From Benincasa hispida (taxonomy: Eukaryota; Streptophyta; Magnoliopsida; Cucurbitales; Cucurbitaceae), in contig NC_052349.1 of the NCBI RefSeq assembly GCF_009727055.1, positions 43,925,942 to 43,989,941 of the forward strand: 64,000 bases of DNA, read 5' to 3'. The position numbers and the translations under genes are program-made. Shown in pieces: positions 37,701 to 49,700 of the stretch (positions are counted from its first letter, which is position 1; every line of letters starts with the position of its first letter). The notes below the pieces were generated by a model, which searched no databases, was not told the DNA's origin, and saw only the letters and a program-made list of their open reading frames with translations.

Positions 37701-40700
37701 CCGAGATTTCTCTCCTGCGCCGCCGAGCTATATCTCCGGCAATGGTTCAACAACAATTGACGAATCTTCGAGTGAGTTTTCAACAACAAATCACTGCTCT
37801 TAAGGCAGCCCTAGGCACTTCCACAAACTTAAATTCAAGTATATTGGATTTAGACGTTCCTTCCGATAACCTCTTTCCCTGCTTTAACTACTACAAGCTA
37901 TTTGTCTAGATCTTTGGGAAATTCCACAAGCTTAATTGCAGGAGAAATGTTAAATAGCCAGAACTATTTCTCCTGGTCTCAGTTTATTAAAATAGCTCTA
38001 ATCACAGGTTTGGGTATCTAATTGGTGAGATACCTAGGCCTAGACTAGGGGACCCTTAAGAGCGCATTTGGAAAGGAGAAGACTCCTTGCTACAATCACT
38101 ACTAATTAATAGTATGAAGCCTCAAATGGGGAAACCATTGTTGTATGCTGCAACTGCTCGAAATATCTGGGATGCAGTTCAGAAATTATATTCTAAGAAG
38201 TAAAATGCGTCTCGTCTTTACACTCTCCGTAAACAAGTTTACGAGTACAAACAGGGGACGATGGATGTCACTTCGTACTTTAATAAACTGTCCCTAATCT
38301 AGCAGGAGATGGACTTGTGTTGTGAATTATCTAGGATTGTCCTTGTGGAGGTGTCCAGTATTCCAAAATGGAGGAAGTAAATTGTGTATATGATTTCCTA
38401 GCTAGTTTGAACTCCAAATTCGATGCAGTGCGAGGCCGTATAATGGGACAGACCTATACTCTCTCTTATGGAAGTGTGTTCTGAGGTTCGCCTTGAGGAA
38501 GACGGATCCTGTGCTATGAACACCACAACTGTGTCTACTACTAATTCAGCTACTTTTAGTGTGAAATTATCTAGTAATGATGGTGACAAGAAAAATGAAA
38601 AATAGACTCCTGTGTGTGAACATTGCAAGAAACACTTGCATACAAAGGAACAGTACTGGAAATTACATGGTGGCCACCGAATGGCAGACGACACCCTCCG
38701 AATGACAAGTCCAATCCTAGTCGGGCTCTTGTGAGTAAATCTGCAAGTACTTCTCAGCCACAACCTTAGATAAATTGTCAAAATGACTACTATCTCTTCC
38801 CTTGGGACAATAGCTCAACCAGGTACATCACAATCCTCAAGTCTCCTAAGTATAAATGACAATAAACCATAGATACTTGATTCAGGGGATACAGATCATT
38901 TAACTGGATCGTCTAATAATTTTTTATCGTATCTTCTATGTGCTGGTAATGAAAAGATCAGAATTACAGATGGGTCTTTTTCTCCTATTGCGGGCAAGGG
39001 TCATATTTCTCCCTTCCATGGTTTAACTTTACTGAATGTATTGCATGTACCTAAAATATCTTACAATCTCTTATCTATTAGTAAGATAATCAGAGATCTC
39101 AATTGTCAAGTTGCCTTCTCACCGGATAATGTTTTCTTTCAGGACTTGAGCTCAAGGAGGACGATTGGCACATCCCGACACAGTAAGGAACTCTACTTCC
39201 TTGATGGTGTTGCTTCTTTTAGGAACAACTATAGGACTAGTTTGTTATCTTCTTATTTTTCAATTTTAGAAAAAGATTGTATGTTGTGACATTTTCGTCT
39301 TGGTCATCCAATATGAAATTTTTATTTCCTCGTTTATTCAATAAATCTGATGTCTCTTCTTTTAACTTGTGATGAGTGCATTCGTGCAAAACAACATAGA
39401 CCTTTCCTTCTCAACCCTTACTCTTATTCATAGTGATGTCTGGGGTCTCTCTAGTGTTACCACTTCTTCAAGAAAGCGGTGGTTTGTGACCTTTATCGAT
39501 GATCATACCCGTCTTACGTGGGTCTTTCTACTCACTAACAAATCAGAGGTTTCATCGATATTTCAACAATTTTACACTACTATTGAGGCTCAATTCAATA
39601 CCAAAATTGTTATTCTTCGAAGTGACAATGGTCGTGAATTTTTGTCTTCTAAAGGCATTGTTTACCAAAGTTCGTGTTCCTATACCCCTCAACAGAATGG
39701 GGTGGTTGAAAGGAAAAATCGTCATTTTCTCGAGGTTGCCCGGTCTCACATGCTGTCTACTTCTCTTCCATCTTATTTGTGGGGAAACTGCATCTCACCT
39801 TATTAATCGAATGCCTTCCTAGGTCTTCCAACTCCAAACTTCTCTCGAATGCCTCAAGGAATTGTACCCGACCACAGCTTATTCATGATGTTCCTCTCCA
39901 GGTTTTTGAATGCTCTGTCTTTTTCCATAGTCATGGCCCTAACCAAACTAAGTTTACCCCTTATGCTCAGAAGTGTCTTCCTTGGGTATCCCCTTCACCA
40001 GCGAGGTTATAAATGTTTTCATCCTTCATCCTAAAAGTACTTCATCTCCATGGATGACACATTTCTTGAGGATAAACCCTTCTTCCCTGTTAGTCATCTT
40101 CAAGAGGAGAGTACTAGTGAAGAGACTAACTGGTCAACATCCTCAATCCCTATTGATCTTCCTAAACCTATCTTGAGTTCCCATGACACTGTTCTACCTA
40201 CTAAACAAGTCTCTTGGCTAACATACTACACGAAGAATCTCATAAAGGAAATAGTGTCCCCTACTATTCAGCCGGCTCTTGTCCATGAATCTGAACCAAC
40301 ACAAGCTCAAGGTACTACTGAATGTGTCCCTAACAATAACATCTTATGTTTTGAGGATGATATTGTTGATGTAACTGAGAACTAGAAAATATCAGGATAG
40401 CTGACAGTGATGAGACTACAACAAGAACACAAGAGAATGAGACTTTATCTCAGGCTGAAAGATGTGATCAAAATCCTACCACAGGTGGGAAAGCATATGA
40501 GAAGTCAGACAAACCTAGGGATTATGATGTTTCTCTTGACATGCCCATTGCCTTGAGAAAGGGCACCAGGTCTTGCACTAAGTATCCTATGTATAGCTTT
40601 CTATCTTACAGTAATTCGTTTTCACTGCTAGTCTTGACACAGCAACAATACCAAAAAACATACAGGTGGATATGGAAATTCCTGAGTGGAAGACTGCCGT

Positions 40701-43700
40701 TATGGAAATGAGAGCTTTTGAAAAAAAAAATACGTGGGACCTTGTTGCTCTCCCAAAAGGGCACAAAACAATTGGATGCAAGTGGGTATTTACTTTGAAG
40801 TATAAATCTGGTGGAACTCTAGACAGGTACAAGACTAAATTTGTAGCGAAAAGGATTACTCAGACCTATGGGGTAGACTATTTAGAAACTCTCTCCAGTA
40901 GCGAAATTAAACACGAGTTAGGTTCTTCTCTCTGTTGCAATAATAAAGATTGGTCTCTCCACCAACTTGATGTGAAAAATGCTTTTCTAAATGGTGAATT
41001 AGAAGAAGAGGTGTATATGAGCCCTCCTCTAGGTTTTGAAGTTCAGTTTGATCATCAGGTGTGCAAGCTCAGGAAGTCTTTGTATGGTTTGAAACAGTCC
41101 CCAAGAGCTTGGTTTGACAGGTTTACTACCTTTGTTAAGTCCCAAGGGTTCACGCAGGGACACTCTGATCATACATTGTTCACAAAAATGTCAATGTCGG
41201 GGAAAATTGTTGTCCTAATCATATATGTGGATGATATTGTCTTGTCAGAAGATGATATTGTTGAGATCACCAGACTAGAAAAAGAAAATGGCAGATGAGT
41301 TTGAAATTAAAGACCTCGAGAATCTAAAGTATTTCCTTGGAATGGAAGTGGCCAGATCAAGGGAAGGGATCTCTGTCTCACAATGGGAATATACTCTTGA
41401 CCTTTTAAAGAAAATAGACATGACTAGATGTAGACCTACTGACACTCCTATAGAATTCAATGCTAAACTGGGAGATTTTGTTAATAAAGTTCCTGTTGAT
41501 AAAGAGAAGTATAAACGTCTAGTGGGAAAGCTAATTTAGTTATCACATACCATACCAAACATTTCCTATGCTATCACATAGTCAGTTAGTTTATGCAGGC
41601 ATCTTATCAAAAACATATGGAAGCTGTGAGTCGAATTCTGAGATATTTGAAAAGCACTCCTGGTAAAGGTCTAATGTTCAGAAAAAACCGACAAAAAATG
41701 CATTGAGGCCTATACTGACTCTGATTGGACAGGATTAGTTATTGACAGAAAATCTACCTCGGGATATTGTACCTTTGTGTGGGGTAACCTGGTCACTTGG
41801 AGAAGTAAGAAGCAAAATGTTGTTGCTAGAAGCATTGTTGACGAATACAGAACTATGAGTTTGGGAATCTGTGAAGAAATCTGGTTGAAGAAAGTACTGT
41901 ATGATCTTCATCAAGATGGTGTCTTACCGATGAAATTCTATTGTGATAATAAAGCGGCTATAAGCATAGCCAATAATCCAGCACAACATGATCGTACAAA
42001 ATATGTGGAGATTGGTAGACACTTTATAAAAGAGAAACTGGAAAATGAGAGTATCTGTATTTCGTATATTCCATCAAATCAACAAGTTGTTGGTGTTCTC
42101 ACTAAAGGGTTACTCAAACAAAATTTTGACTCATATGTTAGCAAGTTGGGTTTGATTGACATCTACGCCCCAACTTGAAGGGGAGTGTTGAAACTAAGAG
42201 ACTTAGGTGATTGTTTATAGTCCTGGGGTATGACAGTAATTTATCTTACCCTAATTTTCTTTCCTTTTTTTGTATTAAGGCTTGTTGGAGCCTATAAATA
42301 AGAACCCTCGTGTATCTTTCATATTATGTTAAAATAAAAAGGAGATTCTCTATCATGGTTTTTTCTCCCTATTTTAGGATTTTCCACCTAAACCTTGTAT
42401 CTTCTATTTCTATCTTTTAACAAGTTCAAAGATTCCAAATTCCATCTTCTTGAATCTTGTCTATCACCACCCTTTGACCTTCTAAACAGTGTTTTTAAAT
42501 GCGCAAAGCGCATTAAGATGCAATGGTCCTCTAGAGCCTAGGCGCAAGACACACAAAAAGGTGTGGGCTTTTTTTTGTGAGGTGCACTATATATAAAAAT
42601 ATTACATTACAAAGAGAAAGCATATTTGAAGTAAAAATATGGAAAAAAAAGAACCCAAACACAAGAAATTTTGCATTTAGGCTTAGTAAACTTGATTCTT
42701 TTAGTTAATAAAGAATGAAAACCCTTAAATATTACTACTTTTTAAAAATAATAAAAAAGCCTCAAGACCCAGGGTTTTGAACCTTAGGGTTTCACAAAAG
42801 GCGCGTGCCTAAGACATGCCTTATTTTGTGAGCCTCGCCTTTCCAAGGCAAGGCGCTAGACCTGCGTCTTGGGCCTAGGCGTGCACCCGAGAGGGCTTTT
42901 TAAAACATTGCTTCTAAAGATGCCAATAACCACATAAATTCCAGCACTTCATCTTCCTTAAAAAAATCTTCTAAAAGTGATCGACCATGATAGAGGATGT
43001 ATTCAGCCAATTATCATGCCAAAATGAAATCCTATTACCATAGCCAAGTTCAAAAGAAGCAAGATAGTCTACATGTCAAGCTCGAGAGATGTTGATCCAA
43101 GGACTTCAAGGACTTCTTCCAAATTTACCCGAAGTATGCCAGTTATGAGAACCCATTCCATGAATACTCTTCACCATTTTGTAGTTTGCACCATACAGTT
43201 TCCTCCTAAAAAATAAATCTTTAGCCCCATTTTGCCAACAAAGCCAAGATCCTAGTTTTTAGTTCTCCAAAATTGAGGCCCCCATTCTGTTGATGCTTTG
43301 AGACCAAATCCCACTTAAACAAGTGGTAGATCTTGTTGAAGTTGACCCCGTCCCAGAAGAAATTCCTCATAGTCTTCTCTATTTCTGAAATTACCTTTAT
43401 TGGCATAGCAAAAGAAGACAAATAGTAGATTGGGAGATTTGAAAGAACCGCCTTATTCAATGTAAGCCTTCCTCCACAAGACAAGTTAAAAAACTTCCAT
43501 CTAATTTCTTCTGAATCTTGTCAATAATTGGTTGCCAAAAGGATACTTTTCTTGGATACCCTCCAAGAGGGAGCCCAAGATACACAAACAGTAAGTCTTA
43601 CATTTCATATGAGAAGTTGTGACCAGCAATTTGCCTTCTTCAATATTCACTCACACAGTGCAGAATTTTCCCAGTTGACTTTTTGGCCTGAGCACCACTC

Positions 43701-46700
43701 AAATAGCCCAATGACTTTTATAAGAGCACACATTTCTTCATCATCTTTACAATACAGAAGCATGTCATCAGTGTATTGAAGGATGGAAACATGTACTTTA
43801 CTCTTTCTCACTATAAAGCCTTCAAAGACCCCTTTCCCGTGAATAAGGCCAACAAATGTGCTCGACAATTCACTTACCGAGGAAAAGGAATGGGGAAAGA
43901 GGATCCCCTTGCCTAATTGCTAATGAAGTTGTGGAAGAGTACAAAATTAAAAAGAAGGGTTGGATATTGAAACTTGATTTGGAGAAAGCTTTTGACCGAG
44001 TAGATTGGAATTTCTTAGAAAAAGTGTTGAAATTAAAAGGTTTTACTGCCAAATGGATTCAATGGATCATGGGTTGCGTGAAAAGTCCTAAGTTTTCAGT
44101 TTTTATCGATGGAAGACCATGTGGAAGAATTTTTGCTTCAAGATGGATTAGGCAGGGAGATGCCCTCTCCTCCTTCCTTTTCCTATTGGTTAGTGAATTA
44201 TTAAGTATCCTCGTTGATGTAATACATGAGAAAGGTGAATACGAAGGTTTCTTGGTCGGCAAGAGCGAGGTTCATGTCTCAATCCTCCACTATGCTGATG
44301 ATACTTTGATATTTTGTAAAGATGATGATAAAAGTTTGAAGGCCTTAATTAATGCTATTGAATTATTTCAGTGGTGTTCGGGGCATGAGGTTAATTGGAA
44401 AAAATCTACATTAGTTGGAGTGAACATTGAGGAGAATAGGGTGCTGGCCACTCCTTTTAGGTTGAATTGCAAATCAGAATCTTTACCATTTCTATATCTT
44501 GGTCCTCCTCTTGGAAGATATCCAAGAAAAGTATCTCTTTGGCAGCCGGTTATTGACAAAATCCAAAAGAAATTGAATAGATGGAGGTGCTTTAATTTCT
44601 CAAGGGGTGGAAAACTCACTTTGAATAAGGCAGCTCTCTTAAATATTCCAACTTATTTGCTATGCCTTCTAAAGTGATTTTGGAAATAGAAAAGATTATG
44701 AGAAACTTCTTTCGGGAAGGATCCGGTGGAAGTAAGATTAATCACCTTGTTAAATGGGAGATGGTTTCCAAACAGCAAAAACATGGAGGTCTTGGTTTTG
44801 GTGATCTAAAAAACTGAAATGTGGCTTTTTTGGCGAAATGGGGATGGCGGTTTATGCATGATAAAGAAGCTTATTGGTGTAAGGTAATAAAGAGTAATCA
44901 TGGCAGCTTATTGGTGTAAGGTAATAAAGAGTATTCATGGGAGTGATCACTTTGAATGGCACACGGCTGGAAAAGAAGGAAGAAGCCTCAGAAGTCCTTG
45001 GATTACTATATCCCATGTCTGGCAACAAGTTGCAAGGTTTGCATCTTTCAATCTTGGCAATGGTTCTAGAATTTCTTTTTGGCATGACAATTGGTCGAAC
45101 TCTTCTCCCTTGAGTGCTTTGTTTCCAAGATTATTCAGAATTACTCTGACCCATAATGGCTCAGTTTTCATCATTGGGATCTAATTACTTTATCATGGTC
45201 AATCAACTTTAGAAGATTGTTAAAAGATGAAGAGATATTAGATTTTCAGAATCTACTGCTACTATTAGAAGGGAAGAGGATAGTTGAAAGACATGACAGT
45301 AGATCTTGGCCTTTAAATGCTTCAGGTGTGTTTTAGGTGAAGCCATTATTCAAGCATTTGAACTCTTCCCGATGGATGGTAAGTTGCACAAAAACTTATG
45401 GCATTCAAAGCTTCTTCTTGGTGCTCCCTTTCCAGGAAATTCTCTGATTATTTAGTTCAAGATATTTGTCTTAATTGTAATGCTTTCATTCAATCTATGT
45501 AATCATGTCTTTATGACATTTAGTTTTCTATAAGTATTGTCATATTTTGTTTTGGGATGTAATGAGGGTGCTATGGGTGTGTCAACCTAGTTGAGATAGT
45601 CGAGTGCACCTGCTGATCCTTAGTTCAAGTTCAAGTTCTTGTTAGTTTGATTATTTCTTTGTAATTTGAGCATTGGTCTCTTTTCATTTTATCAATGAAA
45701 ACTGTTATTTCCGTTTTTAAAATTTTAAAAAAGAAAACACGGATCTTGAGCTCTGATGTTTCTTCCCTTGTAACAAGAGCTTTGGGTATATCTTCATAAG
45801 ACATCCTTTGATGGTTCCTAGTGTTTAGTCGTTGAAGTTCTTGGCTTTGGTCTGCTTACCCTTCTAGGTTTTTTATCATTCTTGTCCTGCTAATGAAAGG
45901 GCAAAAAAATTGTCTGTGAAAGTTTTGTTGGTTTGCAAAACGGCTTGAAGGTTTGGAGATTGTTGGAATCCATATTTGGTCTTGAGAAGTTTTCTGATGT
46001 TTGTTGCAACAAAATACCTTGTGGTTGATTTTGGACATGATATTGTTGGTTGGTGACCAATTCTTGATTTTCTTTGGAAGGTTTGAAAGTCACTGTCAAT
46101 TTTCAGCGTTTGGTGGAAGCCTTATTCATCATTACATGAGATGTCTTCAATTGGTCAAAAGGGAAGAAAGAGTGCATATATCAAAGAAAGAAATGCTTTT
46201 ACACCAACTCATAGTTTGAAAGACAATAAGATCGAAACAGCTATCAAAAGAGCTTCCCTTGTCGGTGAAGAGGTGTTTGTTTCTCTCATTCAATGTAATC
46301 CATAAGAAAGCACAAATCACAAGCATCCAAGCAACTTTCTTTTGCTTTGTGAAGGGATGGCCATTGAGAGTGTAAGTGAGGAAACCAATGGTGTCATTGG
46401 GGAGGGCAGTGTGCCAACCAAATGAAAGGAAGATTTCCTTCCAGGCGTTGATATTAGCAAAGTTCTTCATTCTTCAATTTTTGTAAATTTTCATGGCTAA
46501 TCCTTTTATGGTTTGAATTTGCTGTTTCCATTTTTGTTTTTTTGTTTCTTGTTTCCTCCCTTTAAGAGTTTGTATCCCTAGAATATTTATTTCTTTTCAT
46601 TACATCAGTGTGAAGTAGTTTCTTGTTAAAAAGAAATACATAAAGTCAAATGACATTTTAAATTACAGCCGACCTAACAATAAGTAAAACCACAATATTA

Positions 46701-49700
46701 CAACCTTAAACCACAGATATTTGAGATTAATTTTGTATATTTACCTCCTAATTAATACACTACATAGGTGTACCACACGGTCTCCAGGCAGAAGAGAATT
46801 TAACACACCACCTACAGCACTGGATATGTTTTTCTTCATCTGCTCTACTGTCATCCCATTTTCATCCACCACCCGACCTGTAATGCTAGGTTTGTATTCC
46901 TTACATTCAAGAGTATTCTTTACCATTACCATACATTGTATCAAAAATTGCTCGAAGGACAACACATAAGGTTCAGGATCTGTTATTTTATTTAAGCAGA
47001 AATTGATGACAGGTGGAAGAACAGACTTGTCACCAAATGAATACGGATGCCTTGCTTGTAATGCAATCAAAACCTTCATCAATTTAATGCAAGCTCTCTT
47101 TATGAAGTCCCAAAATTTGGAATTTCTCTCTTGAAATGAAGAATCTACACATGAAGTTACAACGAACCATTCAACATTATATCCCAGTTAGACAAGAATC
47201 TGAATGGGCCTCAAAAGATCCATGCAGAACATAAAACTAGAGCAATTACACTGAAGAAGACACTCACAGAAAGGAAGAAATGACTGGAGAACATTCAACA
47301 GTGCAGGAGAAACTTCCTTGATTGGCTTGACTTCCTACAAGATTTTTTTTTTTTTTTAGAGAAATAATTTCATTGATTGATGAAATAATCATCAACTTCC
47401 TACAAGATAGCAATATCATTTTAACTTACCACAAGTGCATTGAACTAAAAAGAGAAGAGGAACATAACTTACCTGGACTGATTTTGCATCACTTGGAAAT
47501 CCTGACACTATCAATTGGCGTATTATCTTTAAACAAAACAACCATCTCTCACAAGTCAAATAAAGTTCCTCGTGATTCAGCTCATTTGGGTTATAGCTCC
47601 CTGAAAGAGTAGAAAACCCATGTAATATCTTCTGCACATCACTCTGCCAGAGGTGCCATCCAAAATCGAAGAAATGCAATGATATCTGCCAAATTCTAAG
47701 AGTGAGACATAATTTCACTAAATGAGACAAATGTAAAAAATAACTTTCAAATTCTAAAGCATACAAGGGATAGAGTAAGAACTAATAAAATCCAATAATA
47801 GACATGATTAACTAATAGTAGATATAAGCACAAATCGAAGTCAACCACAAATAACAAAAAAAAAAAAAAATCCACAAAAGCCCCCACCAACTGAAAGTGA
47901 AGGCCAACCCACTCGACATACCATCTACCTCTCAACAACTTTCAACCATCTCCAAACAAAAGGCAGCTCATTTAGTCTCAACCAGGATAACCACACCCAA
48001 ACCATTACAAAAGAAGGGCAATAAGCCCAAACCAAAGAAGTTACAAAAGATTTCTCCATGGTCAAAAGATAGGAAAGAGAATATGAGCTACAGAAAGAAT
48101 CTCCTTCACTAACCCCTTTTTATTCCTTCCCCAGCCCCCTGTCATTCAAGAATAAGACATTCTTGAGGAAGGGACCGTGCTTCTGAAGAAGCATTCTTCC
48201 ATCATAGTTAATGGTGCATTCTAGATTTCTCAATTCTCTAACATGTTGTACAGCTTGAAGGCCATGAAAGCAAAAAAGGACCACATCGATCACCACTTTG
48301 AAAAACAGCCATTAAAAGGGACTTCTTGGGGATTAGGCAAAGGAATAGGAAAATTCACTCTTCCAGCCCAATACTCTCAATCACTTTAATGCTCAACAGT
48401 GGACCTTTATATTCCAAGAATGCTGCTGTTTCCATCCCACCAGAAACTTGGCCTGATGAACCCCCCAGCCCAACTGAATTCCTCTTTCTTCTTTTCATCT
48501 GCCACCTATCCCAAATGGATAGACGGATGTCCTTTTCAGTAAGAGCCCACATTAGAAAATGAGAAAAATACCTTTTTGGTCCTGAGTTTTGGACAATAGG
48601 TGCTTTTAATCCTTGGAGTTTTAAATTGGCCATTTTGGTCCATAAGTTTTGAAGAATAGGTTAAAAGGTCCCTCATTTATATTTTAAAAGAAGAAGAAGA
48701 AGAAGAAGAAGAAGAAGAAGAACCTTTAAATTTAATTAAAAAGAAGTTATAGAGGTTGACGTGGCCCTATGACATGAAAAACTAAATTTTAATCTCTCAT
48801 TCTTTCTCCCTCTCCTCTCCTCTCTGTCCATCCTCACTCTCTCTCTCTTGTTGTCTCTCCTCCATCTCTATTACTAGACTTTTAAAAAAAAAATCAAAAC
48901 AATCACAATGAAAAACTCAAGTGTGCCCTCTCCCTCATCTAATCTCCAAATTGCTCAAACATGGGAAGTAGACATACTGTATTTCCATTTTTCTTCAAAT
49001 TAAACCAAAACCCCAAATGGGTTTTCTCTTCGGCCAGAGTGAAATGAAGAAATTGTGATTTGAATGAATTCAATTTCATTAAACTAAATCAAATGAATTA
49101 AGAATGTGATTTAGTATGAATGAAATGCATTTAATATCATTAAGCTTTGGAATGATATTTAAAATTTAATATAAATCTCTTTTTAATTAAGATTGTGATT
49201 TCATCTGTACATTTCGTCTTTAATGCATTTCCATTTTTCTTCAAATCCGACCCAATCCTACAATGAAATCGCAATCTCCTCTTGATTTGAAGCACTAAAA
49301 AGATGGAACCCCATACAGGTTTTCTCTTAGGCCGGAATTGGCTTATAGTCTGTGCGACAGAGAGAGATTCAATTGAAGGTTATTGTTGATCCATGTCAAA
49401 ATTTCATTCCTGGAGATGAAGGAGATGGCACACCTAGATTTTCCATTATGATTGTTTTTATTAAAGAAAAAAGAAAATTGATAATGGAGATGGAGGAGAG
49501 ATAACAGAGAGAAGATGAAGAGAGAGGAGAGGAGAGGAAGAAAGAAAGGGAAAGATTAAAACAATATTTTTTTCCATGTCATACCGCCACATCAACCTCT
49601 ATAATTTTTATATTAAATTTAAAAGTTGTTTTTTTTTTCATAAAAGACTTTTTAAACCTATTCTTCAAACGTAAGGACCAAAATGGCCAATTTGAAACTT

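Larger units (their letters stand above)
37087..42422 (+). mobile_element. Complete-structure Copia element, antisense in importin intron 7
   Basis: A 5336 bp Ty1-copia element. It has a 5' LTR of 240 bp, a primer site next to it, a degenerate gag-pol, a purine tract and a 3' LTR of 237 bp. The target duplication is AGTTT (37082-37086) versus AGTTC (42423-42427). By eye the LTRs differ at roughly 20 positions, so the insertion is not recent. It lies in the minus-strand LINE at 36362-43912 and antisense to the importin transcript. Confidence 0.92.
36362..43912 (-). mobile_element. LINE-1 interrupted by Copia and hAT-MITE insertions
   Basis: One minus-strand 5'-truncated LINE in three pieces. 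Piece 43912-42919 holds RT (RQGDPLSPFLF; YTDD at 43764-43775; MSCGGRLTLNKAVLSNLPIY). Piece 42478-42428 is short. Piece 37086-36362 holds the zf-RVT domain (LPSHSLLPSVCPLCLTDNGA) and the 3' end 'cattgaaataatgaaatgag'. The gaps are the MITE 42487-42910 and the Copia element 37087-42422. Removing both restores a normal order of LINE domains. Confidence 0.75.
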
